Below, one piece after another: positions 41,726 to 50,981 of a stretch of DNA of 64,000 nucleotides; position 1 is the first letter of the stretch, and each line of letters begins with the position of its first letter. This DNA comes from Isosphaeraceae bacterium EP7 (GTDB taxonomy: Bacteria; Planctomycetota; Planctomycetia; Isosphaerales; Isosphaeraceae). The stretch covers positions 310,001 to 374,000 of the forward strand of contig CP151667.1 of assembly GCA_038400315.1 (NCBI GenBank), given 5' to 3'. Below the pieces are notes generated by a model, which worked only from the letters and a program-made list of their open reading frames with translations, had not been told where the DNA came from and did no database searches. The position numbers and the translations under genes are program-made.

Positions 41726-44560
41726 TTACTTGACTTCGTCGGAGGGCTTCGGGGCGTCGGTGGCGGGGTTGCCCTCGGCGTCCAGGACGATGATGGACTT
41801 GGCGAAGGGGAGGGTCTTCAGGGCCGGCTCGACCTTGGTCCGGTCGCCGACGACGAGGATGGCCATCCGGCCAGTGTTGACGTAGGACTTGGCGACCCGG
41901 GTGACGTCGGTGCCGTTGACGGCCTCGACGTTGGGCTGGTAGGTGGCGAAGTAGTCGGCCGGCAGGCCGTAGATGAACAGGTCGGCCAGGGTCGCGGCGA
42001 CACCGCCATTGGTCTCGAACCGGGCGGGGAAGCCTTTGACGAGGCGGTCCTTGGCGAAGGTCAGCTCTTTCTCGGTGGCGGGTCGGGTGCCGGCGATCTC
42101 GGTCAGCTCGCGGTGCAGCTCGGAGAGGGCTTCCTTGGTGACGGCGGTCTGCACCGGGGCGGTCGCCTGGAAGGGGCCGGCCCCCAGGCGGAAGTCGAAG
42201 CCCGAGCGGGCGCCGTAGGTGTAGCCCTTCTCCTCGCGGAGATTCAGGTTGATCCGGCTGGAGAACTGGCCGCCGAGGATGGCGTTCATCACGGTCAGGG
42301 GGAAGTAGTCGGGCGTGCTGCGCGGGACGCCGACCTCGCCGACGACCAGGACCGACTGCGCCGCTTCGGGCTTGTCGACCAGGTAGATGCCGGGCTTCGC
42401 CGCGGGGGGCTCGGGCAGTGTGTGCGCCGGGGCCTCGCCGGACTTCCAGCCGGCCAGGGCCTTCTCCAGGGCCTCAACCGCGGCGTCGGGTGTGATGTCG
42501 CCGACGACGATCAAGGCCGTGTTGTTGGGGACGAACAGTGACTTGTAGATCGCCACCACGTCGTCGCGCGACAGGTCGCGCACCGACTTGGGGGAATCGG
42601 TCCGGCCGTAGGGGTGGTCGGTCCCGTAGAGGAGCCTGGGGAAGACGACCCCGGCGATCCCCTCGGCGCTATCGGCCCGCCTCATCAGGGCGGCGAGCTT
42701 CTGGTTGCGCAGGCGGACCAGCTCCTTCTCGGGGAAGGTCGGGTTCAGGAGCACGTCGGTGAACAGCTCCAGGGCCTTGTCCTGATGCTTCGTCAGGGTG
42801 GTCATCGACAGGCTGGAGGCTTCGAGGCCGCCGTTGGCGCCCAGCGAGGCTCCAATCTCGGAGAGCTCGCCGGCTAGCTTCAGGGTGTCGCGGGTCTTGG
42901 TCCCTTCGGTCATCAGGTCGGCGGCCAACTCGGCCAGGCCTTCCTTGCCGGCGGGGGCCAGCACGCCGCCGCCGCGGACGACGAGGTTCATCGACACGAT
43001 CGGCAGCCCGTGCCGCTCGGCCACGAGCAGCTCAAGGCCGTTGGACAGCTTCCGGCGCTCGACCTTGGGCGGGGTGAAGGTCGGGTTGCCCTCGACCTTG
43101 GGCATGACCGAGCGATCGAACGTGGTCGCGGCGGCCACCGCCGGCGGGCTGTTGACGGGGGACTGCTTGTCGCGGTCGACGGCGACTTCGGGCGCACGGA
43201 CGGTCGGGGCGCCTGGATTCACGTCGAGCCTGACACGGTTGGCCGTCAGGTAGGTTTTGGCGACTCTCTGGACATCGGCGGGGGTGACAGCGAACAGGCG
43301 GGCGAGTTCCGCCTTGTACGCGAGCGGGTCGCCGTAGTTGACGTTGTTGGCGTTCAGGAAGTCGGCCTTACGCGTGGCCGACTGGAGGCCGATGATCAGG
43401 CCGCTCTCGGTGCCGGCCTGGGCCTTGCGGACCTCGTCGGCGGTGGGCCCCTGCTCCTGGAGCCGCTTGATCTCGGCGTCGGCGATGGCGACCAGGTCGT
43501 CGAGCGTGTTCTTAGGGCGGGCGGTGATCGAGACGCCGAAGACGCCCGTGAGCGCCGAGGTGGGGTGGAACGCGGAGACGCCGGCGGCGAGCTGCTTATC
43601 GTACATAAGGGCAAGGAAGAGCCGGTTCTCCTTGTCGAGCTGGCCGAGCACCGACGCCAGGACGTCGAGCGCCGCCTCGTCGGGGTGGCCCACCGGCACA
43701 GTCGGCCATGAGAGCTGGGCCCGCGCCAGGGCGACCCGGTCGGTCATCATCAGGTGCTTGGGGGCGTCGAGCTTGGGGACGTTCGGAGCCAGCTTGGCGA
43801 CGTCGGGGCCGCGCGGGATGGGCCCGAAGTACTTCTCGATCAGTCGCTTGGCCTCTTCGGGCTGGAAGTCGCCGGCCAGGGTGAGGCTGGCGTTGTTGGG
43901 CACGTAGTAGGTGCGGAAGAAGGCCGAGACGTCGTCGAGGCTGGCCGCCGACAGGTCGGCCATCGAGCCGATGACGCTGTGGTGGTAGGGGTGCCCCGGC
44001 GGGTAGAGCGCCTCGAGCATCTTCTCCATCGACTGGCCGTACGGGACGTTGTCGATCCGCTGCCGACGCTCGTTCTTGACGACGTCGCGCTGGTTGTCGA
44101 GCTTCGCCTGGGTCAGGGCCGGCAGCAAGAAGCCCATCCGGTCGGACTCGAGCCAGAGGGCCAGCTCGAGGGCGTTGGAGGGGAGGGTCTCGAAGTAGTT
44201 GGTCCGGTCGGTGTTGGTGCTGCCGTTGATCTGGGCGCCCACCTTCTCGATCGGCCCGAAGTACTCGCTGTCATGGTGCTTGGAGCCCTGGAACATCAGG
44301 TGCTCGAACAGGTGGGCGAATCCGGTCCGGCCGGTCTTCTCGTCCTTCGATCCCACCTTGTACCAGAGGTTCACCCCCACGACGGGCGTGGTGTGATCCT
44401 CGTGGAGGATGACATCCAGGCCGTTGGGCAGGGTGTACTTCTCGACCTTGAGGGTCGGGACGTCGGGCGCCCCCTTGGCTTCCTGGGCGCGTGCCTGACC
44501 CTGGGCCGAGGCCAGCGCGGCGAGGGCCAGCAGGGCGATGCTGGAGAACGGGCGTCTCAT
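41726..44560 (-). CDS. secreted M16 family zinc peptidase, two-domain
   Basis: Exported protein of 944 residues with a signal peptide (MRRPFSSIALLALAALASAQ, residues 1-20, cleaved near 25). It holds two M16 pairs: the N-terminal unit has the inverted zinc motif HLFEH (83-87) in TGFAHLFEHLMFQGS, with the third ligand Glu164 in VVKNERRQRID. The second unit from about residue 500 lacks HxxEH at the corresponding site (KEGLAELAADLM), so it is likely non-catalytic and holds the substrate chamber. Similar proteins belong to the pitrilysin/insulinase family. The start is the ATG that begins the signal peptide; the frame is open to 44662. Confidence 0.93.
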   Translation of the reverse strand: MRRPFSSIALLALAALASAQGQARAQEAKGAPDVPTLKVEKYTLPNGLDVILHEDHTTPVVGVNLWYKVGSKDEKTGRTGFAHLFEHLMFQGSKHHDSEYFGPIEKVGAQINGSTNTDRTNYFETLPSNALELALWLESDRMGFLLPALTQAKLDNQRDVVKNERRQRIDNVPYGQSMEKMLEALYPPGHPYHHSVIGSMADLSAASLDDVSAFFRTYYVPNNASLTLAGDFQPEEAKRLIEKYFGPIPRGPDVAKLAPNVPKLDAPKHLMMTDRVALARAQLSWPTVPVGHPDEAALDVLASVLGQLDKENRLFLALMYDKQLAAGVSAFHPTSALTGVFGVSITARPKNTLDDLVAIADAEIKRLQEQGPTADEVRKAQAGTESGLIIGLQSATRKADFLNANNVNYGDPLAYKAELARLFAVTPADVQRVAKTYLTANRVRLDVNPGAPTVRAPEVAVDRDKQSPVNSPPAVAAATTFDRSVMPKVEGNPTFTPPKVERRKLSNGLELLVAERHGLPIVSMNLVVRGGGVLAPAGKEGLAELAADLMTEGTKTRDTLKLAGELSEIGASLGANGGLEASSLSMTTLTKHQDKALELFTDVLLNPTFPEKELVRLRNQKLAALMRRADSAEGIAGVVFPRLLYGTDHPYGRTDSPKSVRDLSRDDVVAIYKSLFVPNNTALIVVGDITPDAAVEALEKALAGWKSGEAPAHTLPEPPAAKPGIYLVDKPEAAQSVLVVGEVGVPRSTPDYFPLTVMNAILGGQFSSRINLNLREEKGYTYGARSGFDFRLGAGPFQATAPVQTAVTKEALSELHRELTEIAGTRPATEKELTFAKDRLVKGFPARFETNGGVAATLADLFIYGLPADYFATYQPNVEAVNGTDVTRVAKSYVNTGRMAILVVGDRTKVEPALKTLPFAKSIIVLDAEGNPATDAPKPSDEVK

Positions 44561-45192
44561 CGGGTGCAGACTCCAAGGGGATTCGAGCTGCGGGAGACCG
44601 GGACGACCGACGGCGGAGAGGGTCGTCCGCCCCGGTGGGTTCGATTGTGCGAGATCTGGCAATTGGCCGTTTTAGCCGATCCAACTCTCCGCCGTCCAGG
44701 GTCCCACAAAGCTCCCCCCGCCATGCCCGGTTGCGTCTCGTATGCCCGAACCCGCGAGCGTCGGCGGCAAAGGCATGAGAATTGGTTGTGAATCAATTTT
44801 GTTTGTAAGTCCAAAATCTGTATAGATTTGTGGGTGGATTGTCGTCGCCAGGAATGGGTTCGTTCCGTACCACGATTGGGTTCGTTTCGCGTCAGAATGG
44901 GTTCGATCTGTCCAGAGTTGGCTTCGATTCGCGTTGGCTTCGATTCGATCTCTGCTTGAATACTCAATCCTGACGACTGATTGGGGGCGATCGAGAGGTG
45001 GAGGTGTCGGGACGCCCGGCGAGGTCGGCCTCGGCGAATCCCCCATTGAGATAGTCCTGAAATGACTTGGCATTGTTCTGCCTATTTTGGAAATCGGTGG
45101 AAATTTTCCGCAGCTGCTCGCGATGTCTCTCCGCGATTGATGTTGGGATCGGTCGCAGTTCTGGGCCGCGATGATGGGCTGAGCGGGCGGGT
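44561..45192. other. gene-poor AT-richer region
   Basis: A 632-base stretch upstream of the M16 gene with no supported gene. It includes a local drop in GC (about 44780-44850) and the short direct-repeat array described at 44855-44942. The region 44970-45190 has no clear structure. The open frames in it are compositional. Confidence 0.5.
44855..44942. repeat. degenerate ~21-nt direct repeat array
   Basis: Five copies of the core TGGGTTCG or TGGCTTCG occur at 44855, 44877, 44898, 44919 and 44935, with spacing of 22, 21, 21 and 16 bases. On the minus strand the units read GAACCCA or GAAGCCA followed by variable sequence. No palindrome flanks a spacer, so this is not a CRISPR array. Similar intergenic GAACCCA-type arrays occur in Isosphaeraceae genomes as far as I recall, but this is not verified here. 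Confidence 0.6.
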
Positions 45193-45507
45193 TCAAGGGA
45201 CGGGGTTGTCGGCTAGGTGCTGGCGGATTCGGGCGGCGAGGTGTTCGGTGATGGCCCGGGAATGATCGGGGTCATGGTCGCGGAGCGCGAGGAGGCGGGC
45301 GTCGAGATAGGTGAGGAGGTCGCGGGCGACCTGGGGCCGGCCTTGTTGGATCTGGTGGCGTGCGAATCCTTCGGCGCAAGTCCCCTGCCCCCCCTCGCCG
45401 CAGAACTTGCCGTACAGCACGCGCCCCTTCAGGGCGAGCCTCGCTTGCTCCGCAGGATCGAGGTCCCCGGTGTGGCCATCAACTTCGGAGGCTGGGTTGT
45501 CGGGCAT
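45193..45507 (-). CDS. hypothetical protein
   Basis: Possible 104-residue protein with an ATG at 45507 preceded by AGAGG. It has two cysteines (KFCGEGGQGTCAEGFARHQ) and a helical C-terminal half (LLTYLDARLLALRDHDPDH, AITEHLAARIRQHLADN). No family is recognised. An opposing open frame on the plus strand spans the same DNA, but the minus frame has the more protein-like composition. Confidence 0.5.
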   Translation of the reverse strand: MPDNPASEVDGHTGDLDPAEQARLALKGRVLYGKFCGEGGQGTCAEGFARHQIQQGRPQVARDLLTYLDARLLALRDHDPDHSRAITEHLAARIRQHLADNPVP

Positions 45508-45843
45508 CCGGCCTCTCGCGGTCTGGGGAACGGTCGAACGGGGAGCCTTTGATGATGAAGTCGGGGCGACTCGAACTCAAGCGGCGAGATTGGACGGTAC
45601 GCCGGCGATGGCGGCCCGATGGGGGCTGAAAGGTCTCGACAACCTCAGGCCGAACAAGAAGTTCAGATTCGGACCGCTGGCCTCCGCTGCGTTGTACTAG
45701 GTTGCCTCCGGAGGTGTCCCGCCCCTCGGAATCGCCCGTGACATCGCGGGCACGCTCTCGGGTCTGTGTGGCGGGCGCCGCTTCAATCCCGCGGCTGCAT
45801 AGCCGTGGAGAGCCGACGGTTGACTGGCGAAGGGGTCCGATTG
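45508..45843. other. upstream region of the glycine-rich surface protein
   Basis: A 336-base stretch in which I see no gene. It should hold the promoter of the downstream surface-protein gene, but no clear hexamer pair is visible. GAAGGGG near 45830 is the ribosome-binding site of that gene. Confidence 0.4.
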
Positions 45844-47943
45844 ATGGTCATGCTCGACTTGTTCCGGACGAAGCGTGGGCGGCGGGCGAAGCGGCCGATT
45901 GGGCTCTCGCTGGAGCGGTTGGAGGCGAGGCAGGTCCTCGCGGTCGTGGCGATCCCGGCCGGGAACAGCGCCGACCTGATCAGCGCGATCATCACGTTCG
46001 ACCAGCTTCCCGGGCCGAACACGATCCAGCTCGCGGCCGGCTCGACCTACAGCTTCGGCTCGGTCGACAACTCCTGGTTCGGGCCCAACTACTTGCCGAT
46101 CATCACCGGCAACCTGACGATCGAGGGCAATGGCGCGTCGCTGGTGGCGTCGGGCTCGGCGAATGCGCGGTTCTTCTTCGTCTCGGGCGGGAACATCGCG
46201 GGGGGCCCGCCGGCGGGGACCCTGTCGCTCCAGGACCTCACGATCTCAGGCGGCCGGGCGGTGGGCGGGAATAGCAACATCGGCGGCGGCGGCATGGGCG
46301 CGGGGGGGGCGATCTTCAACCTGGGGACGCTCAACCTCTCGGGCGTGACGATGACGTCCAACGTCGCGCAAGGGGGAACCTCCACGGGCAACGTCGGCGG
46401 CGGCTATGGTGGTGGCGGGATCGGCACGGACTCGATCGGTGACAGCGGCGGGGGGAACTTCGGCGCGAACTGGCCTAACCCCGGCGGCAACCTCATCGGC
46501 GGTGCTGGCGGCGCATCGGGTGACCATAACGGCGGCGGCGGCGGAGGGTTCACGCAGCCCGGCGGGGCGGCGAATTCGTTGACCGGTGGTGTCGGCGGCG
46601 GGAACAGCGGCCTGGGCGGGACGGCCGGCGTCTACTCCACCGGCGAGGACTATAGCGGCGGCGGCGCGGGCGGCGACGGAGGGGGTGGAGCCGGGGGTGC
46701 CGGCGGCGGTAAGAGCGTCGGCGGCAATGCGTTCGGCGGCGGCGGCAATGAGATGGGGGGTGGCGGCGTCGGCGGTGGGGGCGGCGGCCAGTCCGGCGGT
46801 GGAGGATTCGGCGGCGGCGGCGGGGCCAATGGCGTGACCGGCGAGTTGGCCGGTACTGGCCTGAGTGCCGGCGGTGGCGGGTTCGGCGGCGGCGGAGGTG
46901 GCGCCGACGTCGTCTATTACGCGGCCGCAGGCCCCGGAGGATTCGGCGGCGGTGGCGGTGGCCAGTTGATTGGCGGCGGCGGCGCGGGCATGGGGGGGGC
47001 GATCTTCAACCTCTACGGCACCGTCAACATCACCAACAGCACGTTCAACGGCAACCAGGCCAATGGCGGGGCGGGCGGGAACATCATCGGCGGCCAGCCG
47101 ATGGGCGGCGCCGGGGCGGGCTATGGCGGGGCGATCTTCAACCTCGACGGTAGCGTCTCGATCGTCCAGGGGACGTTCAGCGGAGATTCGGCGACCACTG
47201 GCGCCAGCGAGATTTACAACCTCTCTTACGGCGCAACCCCGAGCGGCGTGGCAGGCAACGCCACCCTCAGCCTGACCAACAGCATCGTGTCGGGCTCGAC
47301 CAGCGTCCTGATCAACAACCAGACCACAGGCTCGGCCTTGGTCGTCTCCAAGGGGGTCAACCTGGTCAACCCGTACCAGGCCCTGGGCGGTGCAACTAGG
47401 ACCGGGCCCCGATTCCTGACCCAGGCGCCCAACCTCGGTGCGTTGAAGGACAACGGCGGGCTGGTGCCGACGATGGCCCTGCTGAAGGGAAGCCCGGCGA
47501 TCGACGCGGGCAGCAACGCGGTGCTTGCCGCCAGCACGCGCAACGGGCTCGATGCTCGAGGCGCGGGCTTCCGCCGGTTCGTCGGCAAGAAGGTCGACCT
47601 CGGCGCCTTCGAATATCAGCCGCCCGCCACCTCGACGACGATGGTCGCCAGGACCACCCCTTACGGGGCCGACCGAGCGGTCGTCTTCCTCGTCAGGGTC
47701 GCGGGGAAGGCCGCCCGGTCGAACACCGCGACCGGGACGGTCAACCTGGTGGCCGGTGACCGGGTGATCGCCGCACAGGCGCTGGACCGGGGGGTGGCCC
47801 AGTTCAACATCCCGGTGAGCACCATCTCCACCTACGGGACGAGGTTCCGGGCGGTGTTCACCGGCCTCTTCCAGAACGATGCCACCCTGGGCAGGAGCAT
47901 CTCGTCGCTCGTGAACATCCGTCGGAACCTGGCCGGTCGCTGA
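45844..47943 (+). CDS. glycine-rich choice-of-anchor Q surface protein
   Basis: Exported protein of 699 residues; ATG 45844 is used because GAAGGGG lies upstream and the LEPR-type motif then falls near the N-terminus (LERLEARQVLA, 23-33). A beta-helical part (about 34-160) has NLTIEGNGASL and LSLQDLTISGG. A long glycine-rich block (about 165-420) with runs of GGGG and GGAIFN turns follows, as in PE-PGRS-like or polymorphic outer-membrane-type proteins. Then comes the choice-of-anchor Q region (LLKGSPAIDAGSN, DLGAFEYQ) and a final Ig-like domain with YGTRFRAVFTG. It would be on the cell surface; function unknown. Glycine codons are heavily GGC/GGG. Confidence 0.85.
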   Translation: MVMLDLFRTKRGRRAKRPIGLSLERLEARQVLAVVAIPAGNSADLISAIITFDQLPGPNTIQLAAGSTYSFGSVDNSWFGPNYLPIITGNLTIEGNGASLVASGSANARFFFVSGGNIAGGPPAGTLSLQDLTISGGRAVGGNSNIGGGGMGAGGAIFNLGTLNLSGVTMTSNVAQGGTSTGNVGGGYGGGGIGTDSIGDSGGGNFGANWPNPGGNLIGGAGGASGDHNGGGGGGFTQPGGAANSLTGGVGGGNSGLGGTAGVYSTGEDYSGGGAGGDGGGGAGGAGGGKSVGGNAFGGGGNEMGGGGVGGGGGGQSGGGGFGGGGGANGVTGELAGTGLSAGGGGFGGGGGGADVVYYAAAGPGGFGGGGGGQLIGGGGAGMGGAIFNLYGTVNITNSTFNGNQANGGAGGNIIGGQPMGGAGAGYGGAIFNLDGSVSIVQGTFSGDSATTGASEIYNLSYGATPSGVAGNATLSLTNSIVSGSTSVLINNQTTGSALVVSKGVNLVNPYQALGGATRTGPRFLTQAPNLGALKDNGGLVPTMALLKGSPAIDAGSNAVLAASTRNGLDARGAGFRRFVGKKVDLGAFEYQPPATSTTMVARTTPYGADRAVVFLVRVAGKAARSNTATGTVNLVAGDRVIAAQALDRGVAQFNIPVSTISTYGTRFRAVFTGLFQNDATLGRSISSLVNIRRNLAGR

Positions 47944-48022
47944 CGCGAGAGAGACGCAGCAGGTCCGTTGGCCCTCGGGCTCGGAAGTCCGGGGGCCGGG
48001 CCTGCGATGCGCCCCGTCGCGA

Positions 48023-48220
48023 TCAGGGGAGCGGCGGGTAGAACCAGGACATTGAATTGACCGGGTTCGGTGGCTCGTCCGAGGGGGTCGGCCGGTCGCC
48101 GTCTCCGCCTCGTGCCTTCACGTCGCCGAGCACTTCGGCGGCGGGGTTGCCTGGGTTGCGGGTCGTCTCGGCCTTCGTCCGCCAGCTCTTCGGGGTCAGT
48201 CGCTTCAGAATCGCCTGCAT
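48023..48220 (-). CDS. small hypothetical protein
   Basis: Possible 65-residue protein, MQAILKRLTPKSWRTKAE, with a strong ribosome-binding site GAAGGAG six bases before ATG 48220. It is basic at the N-terminus and Pro/Asp-rich at the C-terminus, without cysteine or a membrane segment. It is divergent to the regulator gene, with the inverted repeat at 48312-48348 between them. No family recognised. Confidence 0.5.
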   Translation of the reverse strand: MQAILKRLTPKSWRTKAETTRNPGNPAAEVLGDVKARGGDGDRPTPSDEPPNPVNSMSWFYPPLP

Positions 48221-48311
48221 GGTCCGCTCCTTCGTTGATGGCCCTCGGTCGGGCGGCCAGTTCGGCCCCGGCTCGCGGGAGATCCATCGTTGAGAACAGT
48301 GATTTGGATCG

Positions 48312-48348
48312 GTGTGTCGTGGACATTCGTCTCACTCATCCGACACAC
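48312..48348. promoter_or_regulatory. candidate operator of the GntR-LacI regulator
   Basis: GTGTGTCG (48312-48319) and CGACACAC (48341-48348) form a perfect 8-base inverted repeat with centres 29 bases apart, near three helical turns. It lies in the spacer between the small minus-strand gene and the regulator gene, 100 bases upstream of the regulator start. Autoregulation or control of both genes is inferred. Confidence 0.45.
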
Positions 48349-48447
48349 TCAGTTTACGCCGGGCGCGGCGATTTGGTAGAACAGGTGGGCGGAGATCTGC
48401 CGGGAAGATGTCATGACAACCGAGCGGGCCTGTCAAAGGTGGGGACC

Positions 48448-49569
48448 ATGCCGACCGAGGCCAAGCATGAGCTGATCTCACGCGAGTTGGCGGCCGAGAT
48501 CGTGGCGGGGAAGTACGGGCCGGGGGGGCGCATCCCCAGCGAGCACCGGCTGGTGGAACGGTTCGGGGTCTCGCGGCCGACGGTGGCGCGGGCGCTGCGG
48601 GATCTGCAAGATCGGGGCATGGTCGAGCGCCGGGTGGGCTCGGGCAGCTTCGTCAGGGCGGCGCCCGCGGCCGACGTGGTGGCCAGGCAGTTCGGCCTCT
48701 TGATCCCCGGCCTCGGGACCACCGAGATCTTCGAGGCGGTCTGCGGCGAGCTGGCCGGGTTGGCACGGGCGCACGGCTACGGCCTGCTCTGGGGAGGGAC
48801 CGGGACCGGGACCAGGCCGCCGGGCGACCCGAGCATCGAGGACGCCGCGGGGCTCTGCGACCAGTTCATTCGTGGGCGAGTCGCGGGGGTCTTCTTCGCG
48901 CCGTTCGAGCATGTCGAGGGACGAGCGGAGATCAACCGAGACCTGGCCGAGCGGCTGAGGCGGGCCGGCCTGGCGGTCATCCTGCTGGACCGCGACCTCG
49001 GCTCCTATCCGGCTCGCAGCGAGTTCGACCTGGTGGGGGTGGACAACTTCGCCGGCGGTTATGCGCTGGCCGAGCACCTCTTGAAGCTGGGCTGCCGGAA
49101 CCTGGCCTATGCGGCGCGGCCGCTGTCGGCGGCGACCGTGCACGCCCGGATCGCGGGGGCCCGCGAGGCGATGCTCGACCGAGGACTGGACGTCCCCCGG
49201 GGGTTCGTCCACGTGGGCGACCCCGACGACGTCTCCTTCGCCCGAGGCCTCGTTGAGAACGCGAAGGCCGACGCCGTCTTGTGCGCCAACGATGACGTGG
49301 CGGCGCTCCTGATGCGCTCGATCGAGCGGTCCGGATCCCGCGTGCCGGCCGACGTCCGCGTGGTCGGCTTCGACGACGTCCGCTTCGCCACCCTGCTCTC
49401 CGTCCCCCTGACGACGATGCACCAGCCCTGCCGCGAGATCGCCCTGGTCGCGCTGAAGGCCATGCAGGACCGGATTGCCGACCCCGCCCTGCCCGCCCGC
49501 AGCCTGACCGTGTCGCCCAGGCTGGTCGTCCGCGAGTCGTGCGGCGCCTACGGAAAGGTCCAGACGTGA
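48448..49569 (+). CDS. GntR-type HTH with LacI-type sensor, transcriptional regulator
   Basis: Transcription factor of 373 residues with an N-terminal GntR-family winged helix (residues 1-70; GKYGPGGRIPSEHRLVERFG and SRPTVARALRDLQDRGMVERR) joined to a periplasmic-binding-like LacI sensor domain (about 78-365; VGVDNFAGGYALAEHLLKLGC, VVGFDDVRFATLLSVPLTTMHQP). ATG 48448 follows AGGTGGGG. Such AraR-like hybrids usually sense sugars (family knowledge); the ligand here is not identified. Genes it controls may lie outside the window. Confidence 0.9.
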   Translation: MPTEAKHELISRELAAEIVAGKYGPGGRIPSEHRLVERFGVSRPTVARALRDLQDRGMVERRVGSGSFVRAAPAADVVARQFGLLIPGLGTTEIFEAVCGELAGLARAHGYGLLWGGTGTGTRPPGDPSIEDAAGLCDQFIRGRVAGVFFAPFEHVEGRAEINRDLAERLRRAGLAVILLDRDLGSYPARSEFDLVGVDNFAGGYALAEHLLKLGCRNLAYAARPLSAATVHARIAGAREAMLDRGLDVPRGFVHVGDPDDVSFARGLVENAKADAVLCANDDVAALLMRSIERSGSRVPADVRVVGFDDVRFATLLSVPLTTMHQPCREIALVALKAMQDRIADPALPARSLTVSPRLVVRESCGAYGKVQT

Positions 49570-49706
49570 TCACCCGACGCGATGGTCTCGCGTGCTGACG
49601 TGGGCTCTTGCCGCAACCGGTATCATGCGCCGGGCCGGGATCCCGCGATGAAGCCGCTCGATGCCCGAGTTCCGCGCCTTCCGGCCGCCGAGGGAGCATG
49701 CCCGCG

Positions 49707-50378
49707 ATGGATCAGACGACCCCGACCCTGCTGTCGATCCAGGTCGGCCTGCCCCGGGAGTTCGGCCTGGAAGACGCCGACGACCCGATGGAGAGCCTCT
49801 GGACCACCGGCTCCTACAAGGCCCCGGTCTCCGGCCCCATCCTCCTGCGCACGACGAACCTGGACGGAGACGGCCAGGCCGACCTCACCGTCCACGGCGG
49901 GCCCGACAAGGCCGTCTGCTGCTATCCCGCGGCCCATTACCCGTTCTGGCGGCAGGAACTGAATCTGCCCGAGTTCGCTCATGGGGCGTTCGGCGAGAAC
50001 TTCACCCTCGGCGGGATGTCCGAGGCCGACGTCTGCATCGGCGACGTCTGGAAAATCGGCGAAGCGACGGTCGAGGTCTCGCAGCCCCGCCAACCCTGCT
50101 GGAAGCTGGCCCGCCGCTGGAAGATCAACGACCTGACGCGCAAGGTCCAGCAGACCGGCCTCACCGGCTGGTACTTCCGGGTCCTGGCCGAGGGCCTCGT
50201 CGCCCCCGCACAGCCACTCACCCTCATCAACCGCCCCGCCCCCACCTGGACGATCGAGCGGGCGAACCGGGTCATGACCGTCGACAAGAAGGATCGCGCC
50301 CTGGCCGCGGAACTGGCCGCCGTGCCTTCGCTCTCCGCGAGCTGGAAGTGGTCGCTGGGCCGGCGTGCCCACTCCTGA
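49707..50378 (+). CDS. MOSC domain-containing protein, YiiM-like
   Basis: MOSC (molybdenum cofactor sulfurase C-terminal) domain protein of 223 residues, resembling YiiM, which is linked to detoxification of N-hydroxylated bases using molybdenum cofactor. ATG 49707 lies ten bases after AGGGAG (49691-49696); ATG 49698 is an alternative. ADLTVHGGPDKAVCCYPAAHY and FGENFTLGGMSEADVCIGD are typical, and the cofactor Cys is in SQPRQPCWKLARR. The 3-alpha C-terminal region (DRALAAELAAVPSLSASWK) is also present. Confidence 0.9.
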   Translation: MDQTTPTLLSIQVGLPREFGLEDADDPMESLWTTGSYKAPVSGPILLRTTNLDGDGQADLTVHGGPDKAVCCYPAAHYPFWRQELNLPEFAHGAFGENFTLGGMSEADVCIGDVWKIGEATVEVSQPRQPCWKLARRWKINDLTRKVQQTGLTGWYFRVLAEGLVAPAQPLTLINRPAPTWTIERANRVMTVDKKDRALAAELAAVPSLSASWKWSLGRRAHS

Positions 50379-50981
50379 ATCGGCCCCTTGACACGGACGC
50401 GGCCGGATGGATGTGGGCGCGAGCCGGCGGAGTCCATGCAGGGTCGTTCCTTTGAATGTATTGTATAAAAGTATAAGCAAAAAAATCGGTAGCAACGGAG
50501 GTCCGCGGTGCATCCCTCGGCTTGAGGGCGAGTGTGTGCACCGCCGGCGATATTCCCGGCAATCCCGCCTCGATCCGGGCTGTCGCGTCTCGCCGTCTGG
50601 TCTCGCATCGGCGACCTCGTCCGTCTGACCGACCCGGCGGCCGACGCCTGGCAGGTTGCGGCTCGCTGCTCGGTTGTTTCGCCGACGTCGCCCCGATCGG
50701 TGGATGCACGGGTCGCGACCCGACGGCGTCGGCCTGTGTGCCGGTCGGGTGTTCTATGTTCCCCTGAGAAGGCCGCATATGGCCCCTGAATGACCTCGTG
50801 AGCCGTCGGTCTCGGGCGGGGAACGGGGCGAATCCCTCCCATGTGCCGCCCTTGAAACGAGTCTGACCGACGCGTCATCCGTCCTCCCGTGCCGGGCCGA
50901 TGGACCACTCCCGCGCGGACGCAGTTCCCGCGCGAGCCGTTGGGAACTCGGCCATCGCATCGCACCTCAGAGGGAAGCCCC
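50379..50981. other. 603-base intergenic region with an AT-rich patch
   Basis: No gene supported. The patch 50449-50490 is strikingly AT-rich for this genome (TTGAATGTATTG then TATAAAAGTATAAG and an A-run) and resembles promoter DNA, but hexamer spacings do not fit a standard sigma70 promoter on either strand. The remainder, 50500-50960, is GC-rich with no clear structure. Confidence 0.45.

Noticed and set aside
44855-44942. CRISPR array
   Set aside because: Units are only about 8 conserved bases with short variable parts and no palindromic repeat or cas genes.
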